Positions 13,567-21,731 are shown, counted from the stretch's first letter. The stretch: 25,438 nt of DNA from Collinsella sp. (GCA_022745215.1 JAIIWC010000024.1:1-25438), one strand, 5' to 3'. Translations and numbers: made by a program. The notes: generated from the sequence alone by a model not told the origin.

Positions 13567-13924
13567 GTCAGACGGTCTCCGCGCTCAAGAGGTTTTGGAA
13601 GCCATCTCTGAAACGAACGAGCGCATCAAGGCTTTTGATATCACCGAGGACCAGTTTCTGCATGCGAATGACGTGCGGACGAGGGCGTTGGCGGACTCCC
13701 TTTTGATGTGTGCGCTTAGGGTGACGGAAGAAGCGGGCAAGTTGTCGGAACGCTCGCAGCGGCTTCATCCCGAAATTGAGTGGCGTGGAATTATCGGCAT
13801 GAGAAATTATCTTGCGCATGATTACGGCAATGTCGACCGCTCGGTTGTTTGGGATGCAGTGACGATGGAGTTCCCTGCGCTGGAACGAGCCTGTAGGCAA
13901 ATTGTCTCCGAATCCGAGCGATAG
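13553..13924 (+). CDS. HEPN-domain toxin (DUF86/HepT-like ribonuclease)
   Basis: This 123-aa, mainly helical protein carries the HEPN signature RNYLAHDY, with Arg84, His89 and Tyr91 in the RX4HXY pattern of HepT-type RNases. The surrounding IEWRGIIGMRNYLAHDYGNVD is characteristic of DUF86. It should cleave RNA when free and be silenced by the MNT partner, which in studied systems AMPylates the tyrosine equivalent to Tyr91. The start ATG lies inside the last codons of the MNT gene, with GAAGGAG upstream, so the two are translationally coupled. Confidence 0.88.
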   Translation: MIARKSDGLRAQEVLEAISETNERIKAFDITEDQFLHANDVRTRALADSLLMCALRVTEEAGKLSERSQRLHPEIEWRGIIGMRNYLAHDYGNVDRSVVWDAVTMEFPALERACRQIVSESER

Positions 13925-14055
13925 TTGCTGGTCATACCCGCCTACGCGAACGTTTTTTGAGCGCTTGATACGCTTTAACCCTGCGGAAACATTTTTCTGC
14001 GATAGTATCTGCGATATAGACCAGTCGAAACCCGCCCGAAAGAAAGGGGAGCGAC

Positions 14056-15393
14056 ATGAACCAGCAGAACATCGATTACGTACTCCGCTCCGTAGAGCAG
14101 CGTGACATCCGCTTTGTGCGTCTGTGGTTTGTCGACATTCTCGGCCGCCTCAAGAACTTTGCCATTAGCCCCGAGGACCTCGAGGTCGCTTTTGAGGAGG
14201 GTATTGGCTTTGACGGCTCCGCCATCGAGGGCTTTGCCACGCCCGAGGAAGCCGACATGCTGGCGTTTCCCGATGCTTCGACCTTCCAGATTTTGCCGTG
14301 GCGCCCGAGCCATAACGGCGTTGCACGCGTTTTCTGCGACGTGTGTACTCCCGATCGCAAGCCGTTTGCCGGCGACCCGCGCGATGCGTTGCGCCGCATG
14401 TTCTACAAGGCCGAGAAGGCCGGCTACCTGCTCAATGTGGGTGCCGAGCTGGAGTACTATTACTTCCCCGACGAGCACACCCCCGAGCCGCTCGACAACG
14501 TGGGCTACTTCGATCTTTCGGTGAGCGATGCCGCTCGCGACCTGCGCCGCAACACGGTCCTCACGCTCGAGAAGATGTCCGTGCCCGTGGAGTACACCTT
14601 CCACGCCGCCGGCCGCTCGCAGCACGGCATGAGCCTGCGCCACGCCGAGGCCCTGAGCATGTCCGACGCCATCACCACGGCCAAGCTCATCATTAAGCAG
14701 CAGGCCTACGAGAGCGGTTGCCACGCCTCCTTTATGCCCAAGCCGTTGGCGGGCGAGGACGGCAGCGCTATGTTCCTGTGCCAGTCGCTGTTCGACCACG
14801 ACGGCAACAACGTCTTTTGGGGCGAGGACGACGAGAAGTACCATCTCTCCGACGTCGCCAAGCACTATATGGCCGGCATTCTGGCGCATGCCCGCGAGAT
14901 CAGCGCCATCACCAACCCCACGGTCAACTCGTACAAGCGCATCACCACGGGCGGCGACTCCGTACCGCAGTATGCCACGTGGGGCCTGCGCAACCGCGCG
15001 AGCATGGTCCGCATTCCGGTCTACAAGCCCGGCAAGCAGCTGTCCACGCGCATCGAGCTGCGCAGTCCCGACCCCATGGCCAACCCGTACCTGGTCAACG
15101 CTGTCACGCTGGCAGCTGGCCTCGACGGCATTGAGCGCAAGCTGGAGCTCCCGCCCGAGGCCACGGCCGAGACGCTCAAGCTCAACGATCGTCAGATGCT
15201 TGAGGCCGGCTACACGCCGCTGCCGCGCTCGCTCAAAGAGGCGCTCGACGTGTTCGAAGACTCGCAGTTTATGAAGGATGCCCTCGGCGAGCACATCCAC
15301 GGCTTCTTCCTTAAAAAGAAGCGCGACGAGTGGCATAAGTTTGAGTCTACGATCACCGAGTGGGAGATCAAGCACTACCTGGCGAACTCCTGA
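14056..15393 (+). CDS. Glutamine synthetase I homologue with altered metal-ligand residues
   Basis: This 445-aa protein aligns along its length with GSI-alpha enzymes: GFDGSAIEGF at 51-60, GAELEYYYF with Glu131 and Glu133, FMPKPLAGEDGSAMF at 226-240, NPTVNSYKR at 287-295 and STRIELRS with Glu334. Three positions that bind catalytic Mg/Mn in known enzymes appear changed. The two glutamates of the HHEVAPGQHE segment are Ala184 and Gly191, and the His of GSGMH is Phe240. The flap segment GYEAP reads GGDSVP. Normal ATP-dependent glutamine synthesis is therefore doubtful; a different ligase activity or a sensory role is possible. It precedes a GlnR-like regulator by 50 bp. GGGGAG precedes the ATG. 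Confidence 0.85.
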   Translation: MNQQNIDYVLRSVEQRDIRFVRLWFVDILGRLKNFAISPEDLEVAFEEGIGFDGSAIEGFATPEEADMLAFPDASTFQILPWRPSHNGVARVFCDVCTPDRKPFAGDPRDALRRMFYKAEKAGYLLNVGAELEYYYFPDEHTPEPLDNVGYFDLSVSDAARDLRRNTVLTLEKMSVPVEYTFHAAGRSQHGMSLRHAEALSMSDAITTAKLIIKQQAYESGCHASFMPKPLAGEDGSAMFLCQSLFDHDGNNVFWGEDDEKYHLSDVAKHYMAGILAHAREISAITNPTVNSYKRITTGGDSVPQYATWGLRNRASMVRIPVYKPGKQLSTRIELRSPDPMANPYLVNAVTLAAGLDGIERKLELPPEATAETLKLNDRQMLEAGYTPLPRSLKEALDVFEDSQFMKDALGEHIHGFFLKKKRDEWHKFESTITEWEIKHYLANS

Positions 15394-15443
15394 TCGCGCT
15401 GGCTTGTTCCAGTACGATTGAGCTCATTTCTTTGGAGGCCGAT

Positions 15444-16106
15444 ATGTCCGATAAGAGTGCCCTGTTCATGGCGCGCACGACGCGCTTCCACGAGTTTGCC
15501 CGCAGCTTGACGACCACCCTGGGTGTCGAGGTGAGCCTGGCAACCCCCGATTCTCCGACTGCGGCGCACGACTTTGACCTGCTGATCCTCGACTCCGACG
15601 GCATCCGCAGCGACCGCATCGATCAGATTGCCAAGTGGCTTGACGACCGCGGCGGCGTCCCCATGTTGGTGATTGTCGACGACGAGGCGCTCGGCACCTT
15701 GCGTCTGCCGAACCACGCGCATGCCGACTTTGTATGCCCCACGGCGACGCCCAACGAGCTCAAGGCTCGCGCGCAGCGCCTGATGGGCGAGGAGGAGACC
15801 GTTACCGCCGACGATGTGCTCAACATCGACAACCTCGAGATCAACCTGGCCACCTACCAGGTGACACTCGATAACGAGCCCATCGACCTGACGCTGATGG
15901 AGTACTCGCTGCTGAGCTTTTTGGCGACGCATCCCAACCGTGCCTACAGCCGCGAGGTACTGCTGCACCGCGTGTGGGGCTTTGAGTACTGCGGCGGCAC
16001 GCGTACCGTCGACGTGCACATCCGACGCATCCGCTCCAAGGTGGGCCCGCAGATCGCGGCACACATCACCACCGTCCGCGGCGTGGGCTATCTGTTTAAG
16101 GACTAG
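15444..16106 (+). CDS. GlnR-like OmpR-type orphan regulator
   Basis: This 220-aa protein has a degenerate receiver-like domain (residues 1-115) and an OmpR winged helix (about 125-218). The latter contains LTLMEYSLLSFLATHPNRAYSR, then VWGFEYCGGTRTVDVHIRRIRS and the C-terminal TVRGVGYLF. This end is very like actinobacterial GlnR, the global nitrogen regulator, which also has an atypical receiver. Asp50 is the only candidate phospho-site, and the usual conserved Lys is absent, so control by phosphorylation is doubtful. The ATG at 15444 has TGGAGG five bases upstream. Its operon with a glutamine-synthetase homologue supports a nitrogen role. A general OmpR-type function remains possible. Confidence 0.82.
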   Translation: MSDKSALFMARTTRFHEFARSLTTTLGVEVSLATPDSPTAAHDFDLLILDSDGIRSDRIDQIAKWLDDRGGVPMLVIVDDEALGTLRLPNHAHADFVCPTATPNELKARAQRLMGEEETVTADDVLNIDNLEINLATYQVTLDNEPIDLTLMEYSLLSFLATHPNRAYSREVLLHRVWGFEYCGGTRTVDVHIRRIRSKVGPQIAAHITTVRGVGYLFKD

Positions 16107-16110
16107 ATTT

Positions 16111-16147
16111 CCACCACAAAGGGGACAGGCACCTTTGTGGTGGTTTT
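16111..16147 (+). terminator. Rho-independent terminator after the GlnR-like gene
   Basis: A perfect 12-bp stem CCACCACAAAGG/CCTTTGTGGTGG (16111-16122 with 16132-16143) has a 9-nt loop and TTTT. It starts five bases after the stop codon. Confidence 0.9.
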
Positions 16148-16261
16148 GCCGTAGGTGCGGGTTCCTTTCGAGTTTGCAGTAGAACTTAAGCCTTCCTAAA
16201 AGATTACGTTCTCGTACACGTGCGCCCGCATATTGGGGTACAACTCAACGTGAACAATGAT

Positions 16262-16296
16262 GGCCCGCCACGTGTTTGGCGGGCCTTTGGTTATTT
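16262..16296 (+). terminator. Terminator-like hairpin just upstream of the HtrA gene
   Basis: A perfect 9-bp stem GGCCCGCCA/TGGCGGGCC (16262-16270 with 16277-16285) is followed by the T-rich TTTGGTTATTTG. With the nearest upstream gene already terminated at 16147, it may act as a leader attenuator for the protease gene at 16315. The rest of 16148-16261 shows no gene. Confidence 0.55.
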
Positions 16297-16314
16297 GACG
16301 AAAGGATCGCAGCT

Positions 16315-17781
16315 ATGAGCGAGAACGATTCCCAGCGCCCCCAGGACGCGGGCAACGCCGGCGAGACCCAGCAGCAGCCGCGCGTGCAGGTGGAGTCGAC
16401 GCCTGCCGACAGCAACATTCCCTACATGCAGGCCTACGACACGCAGACCGGCAAGCCGCTGGGCGGCCAACAGGTCGTGAACAAGCACACGGTGGTCAAG
16501 ACCAAGACCAAAAAGCTGCCGATCTTCATTACGGCACTCGCCGGCTGCGCTTGCGGCGCCCTGCTGGTCATCGCGCTCATTATGAGCGGCACGCTCGATA
16601 TTGGCGGTGGCAGGAATGCCGTGACGGCGGGTGCTTCGGGTTCGTCGACGCAAAAGATCACGATCGACTCCGAGGACACCACGCTGGCCGAGGCCGTTTC
16701 TGCCAAGGCCCTGCCCTCCGTGGTTTCCATTACCGCCACTTCGAGCGGCAGCCAGAATGGCTCGCTTTCGCAGTCTGCCGACGAGTCGGACAACTCGGGC
16801 AGCGTCGGTTCGGGCGTTGTGCTCGATACCGAGGGCCATATCCTCACCAACAACCATGTGGTTGATGGCTATGACCAGTACGTGGTGACCATGGATGACG
16901 GTACTACGTACGAGGCCGAGTTCGTGGGCAACGATGCTTCGAGCGACCTGGCCGTCATCAAGCTCAAGGACGCCGATGCTTCCAAGCTCACCCCGATCGA
17001 GATCGGCGACTCCTCCAAGCTCAACGTGGGCGAGTGGGTCATGGCGATCGGCTCGCCGTTCGGCAACGAGCAGTCTGTTTCCACTGGTATCGTCTCGGCG
17101 CTCTACCGCTCCACGGCCATGAGTTCTACCAGCGGTAACACCATCTATGCCAACATGATCCAGACCGATGCCGCCATCAACCCGGGCAACTCCGGCGGCG
17201 CGCTCGTCAACGACAACGGCGAGCTCGTGGGTATCAACTCGCTTATCGAGAGCTACTCGGGCTCCAGCTCGGGCGTGGGCTTTGCCATTCCGGTTAACTA
17301 CGCCAAGAACATTGCCGACCAGATTATCGACGGCAAGACGCCGGTGCATCCGTACATGGGCGCTACGCTTTCGAGCGTCAACGCGCTCAACGCCCGCACC
17401 AACAAGCTGAGCACCGATAGCGGCGCGTATGTGGCGAGCGTCGTTGAGGACGGTCCTGCTGCCAAGGCCGGCATTCAGGAGGGCGATGTCATTACCAAGC
17501 TGGGCGACGACGAGATTACGAGTGCCGATGGCCTGATCATCGCGCTGCGCAGCCACGAGGTGGGCGAGAAGGTCGAGATTACGCTCATGCGCGGCAAGGA
17601 CGAGAAGAAGGTCACCGTCGAGCTGGGCCCCGACGAGGAGCTGCAGAACCAGCAGCAGGACGACAGCGCGACTGACACCGGCAACGGCGGTATTACCGAC
17701 GAGCAGCTGCGCCAGTATCTGGAGGAGCTGCTGGGCCAGCAGGGCCAGGGTCAGGGCCAGGGCTACGGCCAGGGTTACTAA
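16315..17781 (+). CDS. Membrane-anchored HtrA/DegP-type serine protease with PDZ domain
   Basis: This 488-aa protein has a cytoplasmic, Gln/Pro-rich N-terminus, one transmembrane helix at about 68-91, and an extracytoplasmic trypsin-like domain. The catalytic triad is His181 (LTNNHVV), Asp211 (SSDLAVIK) and Ser293 (NPGNSGGAL). A PDZ domain covers about 355-450 (GAYVASVVEDGPAAKAGIQEGD). The tail is acidic and then rich in Gln-Gly repeats. It should degrade or refold misfolded envelope proteins. The ATG at 16315 is preceded by AAAGGAT; an upstream in-frame start at 16276 falls inside the leader hairpin. It is monocistronic, with a strong terminator after it. Confidence 0.93.
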   Translation: MSENDSQRPQDAGNAGETQQQPRVQVESTPADSNIPYMQAYDTQTGKPLGGQQVVNKHTVVKTKTKKLPIFITALAGCACGALLVIALIMSGTLDIGGGRNAVTAGASGSSTQKITIDSEDTTLAEAVSAKALPSVVSITATSSGSQNGSLSQSADESDNSGSVGSGVVLDTEGHILTNNHVVDGYDQYVVTMDDGTTYEAEFVGNDASSDLAVIKLKDADASKLTPIEIGDSSKLNVGEWVMAIGSPFGNEQSVSTGIVSALYRSTAMSSTSGNTIYANMIQTDAAINPGNSGGALVNDNGELVGINSLIESYSGSSSGVGFAIPVNYAKNIADQIIDGKTPVHPYMGATLSSVNALNARTNKLSTDSGAYVASVVEDGPAAKAGIQEGDVITKLGDDEITSADGLIIALRSHEVGEKVEITLMRGKDEKKVTVELGPDEELQNQQQDDSATDTGNGGITDEQLRQYLEELLGQQGQGQGQGYGQGY

Positions 17782-17807
17782 CGAGTCGCATCACACATAC
17801 CGATGCC

Positions 17808-17848
17808 AGAGGGGGCTGTCCCGCCAGCGCGGGACAGCCCCCTCTTTT
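17808..17848 (+). terminator. Rho-independent terminator of the HtrA gene
   Basis: A perfect 16-bp stem AGAGGGGGCTGTCCCG with its inverse (17808-17823 with 17830-17845) has a 6-nt loop and TTTT. It lies 27 bases after the stop codon. Confidence 0.95.
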
Positions 17849-17853
17849 CCTAT

Positions 17854-17882
17854 TGATCCGTTGGGGACGGGGAAACGGATCA
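17854..17882. repeat. Short palindromic repeat TGATCCGTT...AACGGATCA
   Basis: TGATCCGTT (17854-17862) and AACGGATCA (17874-17882) pair around GGGGACGGGGA. A related sequence in the other orientation occurs in the 3' end of the ABC transporter gene (25107-25132), suggesting a dispersed repeat. Positions 17883-18029 hold the ligase promoter region without another recognisable feature. Confidence 0.55.
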
Positions 17883-18029
17883 TTTAGAAATGGCAAGGGC
17901 ATGAGTTGATCGCGCAATCCACCCCGGTCCGGCGGCTGCCGATTCGGTGCGGTTTGAGACCGCTATTCGGCCCCATCGTGACCGGTGGTACTCTAGTATC
18001 CGTTTGAAATCGAGCGAAGGAGTGCCGCT

Positions 18030-20258
18030 ATGGAGCAATCGAGCCTGTTTGGTGACGGTGTGGATATCGATACCAAAACGCCCGCGAGCGCGGATGCCGC
18101 CGCATCGACCGATGCCCGTGCCCAGGCGGCAGCGCGTGCGGCCGAGCTGCGCCACGAGCTCGACTACCACGCCTATCGCTACTACATGCTCGATGCGCCC
18201 GAGATCACGGATGCCGCCTTTGACAAAATGCTCGTTGAGCTGCAGGAAATCGAGGCGACCTACCCCGATTTGGTGACGCCCGACAGCTATACCCAGCGCG
18301 TGGGCGGCTACGTGAGCGAGCAGTTTACGCCGGTCACGCACATGGCACGCATGTATTCCATGGACGACGCCATGGATCTGGACGAACTCGACGCCTGGCT
18401 CCAGCGCACCGAGGATGCGCTCGGCGCCGGTAGCGTCACCTATACCTGCGAGCTCAAGATTGACGGCTTGGGCGTCGCGCTTACCTACCAAAACGGAACC
18501 TTCGTGCGCGCGGCCACGCGCGGCGACGGCATCACGGGCGAGGACGTGTCGCTCAACGTGCGCACCATCAAGGACGTGCCCATGCACCTGTCCGAGCCGG
18601 CGCTCGCCCACATGGGTGCCGACCGCGAGCGTACCATCGAAGTGCGTGGTGAGGTCTACATGCCCAAGGGCAGCTTTGTCCGTCTAAACGAAGAGGCCGA
18701 TGCCGAGGGCCGCGACCCCTTTGCCAACCCGCGCAACGCTGCTGCAGGATCCCTGCGCCAAAAGGACCCCAAGGTCACGGCGCGCCGCGATCTGGCCACC
18801 TTTATCTACGCCATCGCCGATACCGATCCGCTGCACGTCCACAGCCAGCGCGAGTTTCTGGACTGGCTGCGTAGCGCCGGCTTTAGCGTCAACCCCAACG
18901 TGGCTCGTTGCGCCACGCCGGCCGAGGTCCACGAGTTCTGCGCCCAGGCCCTCGAGCATCGCGGTGACCTGGACTACGACATCGACGGCGTGGTCGTAAA
19001 GGTCGACAGCTTCCAGCAGCAGCTTGACTTGGGCTTTACCGCTCGCGCACCGCGCTGGGCCATTGCCTTTAAGTTCCCGCCCGAGGAAAAGCAGACCATC
19101 CTGCGCGAAATTCGTATCCAGGTGGGCCGTACCGGTGTGCTCACGCCGGTCGCCGAGTTCGACCCGGTGACGGTCGCCGGCTCCACCATCGCGCGCGCCA
19201 CGCTGCACAACATCGACGAGATCCGTCGCAAAAACGTGCGCGAGGGCGACACCATCATCGTGCACAAGGCAGGCGACGTAATCCCCGAGGTCGTGGGCCC
19301 GGTGCTCGATAAGCGCCCGGCCGATTCGGTCGACTGGCAGATGCCCGAGGTCTGCCCCGTGTGCGGTAGCCCCGTGGTCCACGAGGACGGCGGGGTCGCT
19401 TACCGCTGCGTCTCCATCGACTGCCCCGCGCAGCTCAAGGAGCGCCTGCTCCACTGGGTGAGCCGTGGCTGCATGGACGTTGATGGCCTAGGCGACGAGA
19501 TCGTCGACAAGATGATCGCCGCCGGGCTGATTCACGACGTCGCAGACTTCTACCAGCTCACAGTCGACGATATCGCCGGCCTGGACACGGGACGCGTGTA
19601 CGCCAGCTCCAACAGCAAAAAGGGCGTCAAGAAGGGCGACCCCATTCCGGTAGGCCTCAAGACGGCCGAGAAAATCATCGCCGAGCTCAACAAGTCCAAG
19701 AGCCAGCCGCTCGGTCGCGTGCTGTTTGCCCTGGGTATCCGCCATGTGGGCAAGAGTGTGGGCGAGGTCATCGCTGAGCGATTCCTGTCGATTGATAAGC
19801 TCATCTTGGCGAGCGAAGAGGACATCGCCGAGTGCGAGGGCATTGGCCCCAAGATTGCGGCGAGCGTCAAGCAGTTCCTGGCCGTACCCGAGAACCTTGC
19901 CGTGCTGGAACGTCTGCGCCAAGCGGGCCTTTCGCTCGAGGTCGACTTGGGCGCCGCTCATGCGCAAGCCGCGGCCGATGCCGGCGTGGCGGGCGAGCTC
20001 GCCGACGCTCAACCACTCGCGGGTCTGACCTTCGTGCTCACCGGCACGCTCGTCAACCGCACCCGTGACGAGGCGGGCGCGGCGCTCAAGGTGCTCGGCG
20101 CCAAGGTTTCGGGCAGTGTGTCCAAGAAGACGAGCTATCTGGTTGCCGGTCCCAAAGCGGGCTCCAAGCTCACCAAGGCCGAGCAGCTGGGTGTGCCCGT
20201 GCTGGATGAGGACGCGCTCGAGCAGATCCTGGCGACTGGTCAGGTGCCCCAGGCTTAG
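18030..20258 (+). CDS. ligA: NAD-dependent DNA ligase
   Basis: This 742-aa enzyme seals nicks in DNA during replication and repair using NAD. The adenylation domain has the nucleophile Lys143 in ELKIDGLGVAL. An OB-fold domain follows, then a four-cysteine zinc finger (Cys442, Cys445, Cys460, Cys465), helix-hairpin-helix repeats (GIRHVGKSVGE, CEGIGPKIAAS) and a C-terminal BRCT domain from about 660 (LAGLTFVLTGTL). It is longer than the usual 670 or so residues, owing to an Ala-rich N-terminal extension of about 30 residues and spacer before the BRCT domain. AAGGAG precedes the ATG. It is a core single-copy gene with its own terminator. Confidence 0.97.
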   Translation: MEQSSLFGDGVDIDTKTPASADAAASTDARAQAAARAAELRHELDYHAYRYYMLDAPEITDAAFDKMLVELQEIEATYPDLVTPDSYTQRVGGYVSEQFTPVTHMARMYSMDDAMDLDELDAWLQRTEDALGAGSVTYTCELKIDGLGVALTYQNGTFVRAATRGDGITGEDVSLNVRTIKDVPMHLSEPALAHMGADRERTIEVRGEVYMPKGSFVRLNEEADAEGRDPFANPRNAAAGSLRQKDPKVTARRDLATFIYAIADTDPLHVHSQREFLDWLRSAGFSVNPNVARCATPAEVHEFCAQALEHRGDLDYDIDGVVVKVDSFQQQLDLGFTARAPRWAIAFKFPPEEKQTILREIRIQVGRTGVLTPVAEFDPVTVAGSTIARATLHNIDEIRRKNVREGDTIIVHKAGDVIPEVVGPVLDKRPADSVDWQMPEVCPVCGSPVVHEDGGVAYRCVSIDCPAQLKERLLHWVSRGCMDVDGLGDEIVDKMIAAGLIHDVADFYQLTVDDIAGLDTGRVYASSNSKKGVKKGDPIPVGLKTAEKIIAELNKSKSQPLGRVLFALGIRHVGKSVGEVIAERFLSIDKLILASEEDIAECEGIGPKIAASVKQFLAVPENLAVLERLRQAGLSLEVDLGAAHAQAAADAGVAGELADAQPLAGLTFVLTGTLVNRTRDEAGAALKVLGAKVSGSVSKKTSYLVAGPKAGSKLTKAEQLGVPVLDEDALEQILATGQVPQA

Positions 20259-20277
20259 CGCATCGATAATCAAATTG

Positions 20278-20314
20278 AAAAACCTCCCGGAAACGCTTTC
20301 CGGGAGGTTTTTAT
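20278..20314 (+). terminator. Rho-independent terminator of ligA
   Basis: A perfect 16-bp stem AAAAACCTCCCGGAAA with its inverse (20278-20293 with 20297-20312) has a 3-nt loop, and the T-run is part of the stem. It can work in both directions. Confidence 0.95.
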
Positions 20315-20463
20315 TTGGGCGTGGTGGCAGGTGGCATGATCTTCGCCGCGTAGCTTGCTGAGGGCGATCCTGCGGACCGGTGTCGTTCCGGAGCGATAGA
20401 AGACTCATACAAAGCAGAGGGACCCCACAACGGGGATTGTCCCTACTGTGGTGGTTCTTATGC

Positions 20464-20519
20464 ACGTAAACATTAACATTAACGTGTATACTTGACAGCG
20501 AAGATATATGTTGAGAGGA
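20464..20519 (+). promoter_or_regulatory. Promoter region of the Phd/PIN toxin-antitoxin module
   Basis: TATACT (20487-20492) is a clear -10. The AT-rich direct repeat ACATTAACATTAACGT just upstream, bounded by CACGTA and ACGTG, is a likely autorepressor site. GAGAGGAG gives the ribosome site. Confidence 0.5.
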
Positions 20520-20525
20520 GCCGCT

Positions 20526-20918
20526 ATGGTTACCGTCGCGTTTTCGGAACTGCGCCAAAGCCTTACGCAGGTGGCCGAAAAGGTTGCCAATGAGGGCGAG
20601 GAGGTTGTGGTCTTCAAGCGGAGCAAGCCGTTGTTCAAGATCGTACCGCTCGACTATCAAGGCCCGGTTGCAGTGGAATATGACGCTGCCCAGAAGCGCG
20701 GGGGTGCAAAGCCGACGCGCGGCACGGACAAGCCCAAGCGCGACGTGGGTACGATGTGGCATCCCAAGATCACCTGGAAGGAGATTCGCGAGATGCTCGC
20801 GGAGGATGAGGACTACCAGGAGTATCTCGATATCGTGGCTAAAATGCCAAAGGGAACGCCGCTCGATACGATGACGGTTGAAGATGAAAAGCGCGTCGCG
20901 AGGGAGCGCTACCTATGA
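20526..20918 (+). CDS. Phd/YefM-family antitoxin
   Basis: This 130-aa protein has the Phd/YefM N-terminal DNA-binding fold at residues 1-45 (VTVAFSELRQSLTQVAEKV, then EEVVVFKRSKPLFKIVPLD). A long C-terminal tail should wrap and block the PIN toxin and includes a conserved-looking WHPKITWKEIREMLAED segment. It is longer than the usual 75-90 residues. The ATG at 20526 is chosen for its GAGAGGAG site; an upstream in-frame ATG at 20508 lacks one. It overlaps the toxin gene by four bases (ATGA), the usual sign of a coupled toxin-antitoxin pair. Confidence 0.87.
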   Translation: MVTVAFSELRQSLTQVAEKVANEGEEVVVFKRSKPLFKIVPLDYQGPVAVEYDAAQKRGGAKPTRGTDKPKRDVGTMWHPKITWKEIREMLAEDEDYQEYLDIVAKMPKGTPLDTMTVEDEKRVARERYL

Positions 20919-21337
20919 GGGCTTTTCTCGATACCAATTTTCTGCTCGATTGCGTGCTTCCGGGTCGGCCGGAGCATGGGGCGGCGCAAACCATCAAGGG
21001 GCTTGTTGACGTGGGGCTTATCGAGGGCGTTGTTTCGGCCTGCTCTCTCAAGGACGCGTATTACATTCTCACTAAACAGGCCGGCGAGGCGCGCGCCCGC
21101 GAGGTAGTGCGCGACTGCCTTAAGAGCTACTCGCTAGAGCCTCTCGACCAAGAAGCTTGTTTAACCTCCGCCTATTCCGATGAGCCGGATTTTGAGGACG
21201 GCTGTATTCGTGCGATGGCCGAGCGTGCCGGTGCGGACTTTATCATCACGCGTGACCGTGCCGCGTTTGTACGCTCGACCATCAAGACCTTCTCGCCCGC
21301 AGAGTTCATCCGTGCGTTTCCGATCCCGGAGGAGTAA
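20915..21337 (+). CDS. PIN-domain toxin (VapC-like ribonuclease)
   Basis: This 140-aa protein starts with FLDTNFLLD, with metal-binding Asp6. It keeps the further acidic positions of PIN nucleases: Asp47 in SLKDAYYIL, the cluster PDFEDG (Asp92, Glu94, Asp95) and Asp114 in TRDRAAF. It should be a Mg-dependent endoribonuclease, held inactive by the antitoxin just upstream. The YYIL and EDGCIRAMAERAGADFIITRD segments are typical of the PIN_3 branch. A short hairpin terminator follows. Confidence 0.9.
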   Translation: MRAFLDTNFLLDCVLPGRPEHGAAQTIKGLVDVGLIEGVVSACSLKDAYYILTKQAGEARAREVVRDCLKSYSLEPLDQEACLTSAYSDEPDFEDGCIRAMAERAGADFIITRDRAAFVRSTIKTFSPAEFIRAFPIPEE

Positions 21338-21345
21338 AACCGCCA

Positions 21346-21369
21346 CGCCGGGGAGTGTCCCCGGCGTTT
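21346..21369 (+). terminator. Hairpin terminator after the PIN toxin gene
   Basis: A perfect 9-bp stem CGCCGGGGA/TCCCCGGCG (21346-21354 with 21358-21366) has a GTG loop and a short TTT. Confidence 0.7.
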
Positions 21370-21402
21370 AGCGAGCTTGTTGGGAGGCTCTCGGCCCAGT
21401 GA

Positions 21403-21591
21403 CTGTTACAAAAAAACGGCTATAGCAAATTTGTCGTACTCCGATCTGAGGACTATGACCTCATGGTTCAGGAACAGGCTAAGGCTCGTCTGATGGCTCG
21501 CATAGCTGTGGCCGAACGGGAGCGTGCTGCTGGCACGGCACGTGATGCCTTTGAGGCTCTCGATGACCTTGAGGCAAAATATGGCCTATAA
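21403..21591 (+). pseudogene. N-terminally truncated Phd/YefM-like antitoxin remnant
   Basis: After a TGA at 21400-21402 this frame reads LLQKNGYSKFVVLRSEDYDL and then a charged helical tail ending LDDLEAKYGL before TAA at 21589. NGYSKFVVLRSEDYD is the end of the Phd/YefM core domain, where KNGYGKMVVLS is common. The 40 or so residues that should precede it, with the start codon and promoter, are missing. It is therefore a broken antitoxin gene. Confidence 0.65.
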
Positions 21592-21676
21592 CGTCAAGAT
21601 TCTGCCTACAGCTGAACGTTTTCTAGGCAGTTCTTATCTGGACGGGGCAACGGGCACGGTGATCTGCGTCACATAG
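21581..21676 (+). pseudogene. Truncated RelE/ParE-like toxin remnant
   Basis: The ATG at 21581 overlaps the stop of the antitoxin remnant by 11 bases, as in intact pairs. The frame begins MAYNVKILPTAER, the usual first strand and helix of RelE/ParE toxins, then diverges and stops at TAG (21674-21676) after 31 codons. Only about 13 residues are toxin-like. The junction near 21620 leads into unrelated DNA, so a deletion removed most of the gene. Confidence 0.55.
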
Positions 21677-21731
21677 GTTGCGGGGTCGTCGCTGATGATG
21701 TCGTCGATCAGCGCGATTTCGCGTCGCCACG
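21634..21731 (-). other. Short unassigned reading frame downstream of the MATE gene
   Basis: On the minus strand a frame ending at TAA (21636-21634) reads WRREIALIDDIISDDPATYV and then TQITVPVAPSR, a natural-looking protein end. It has no start codon or ribosome site. It may be the tail of a gene destroyed by the same deletion that cut the toxin. I do not recognise the family. Confidence 0.25.

Noticed and set aside
13975..15375. 466-codon open frame on the minus strand opposite the glutamine-synthetase homologue
   Set aside because: The plus-strand frame matches a known family along its whole length, and the minus frame has shadow-like composition.
20419..20443. GGGAC/GTCCC hairpin between ligA and the antitoxin gene as a regulatory site
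   Set aside because: The stem is only 5 bp with an imperfect inner pairing, too weak to claim a function.
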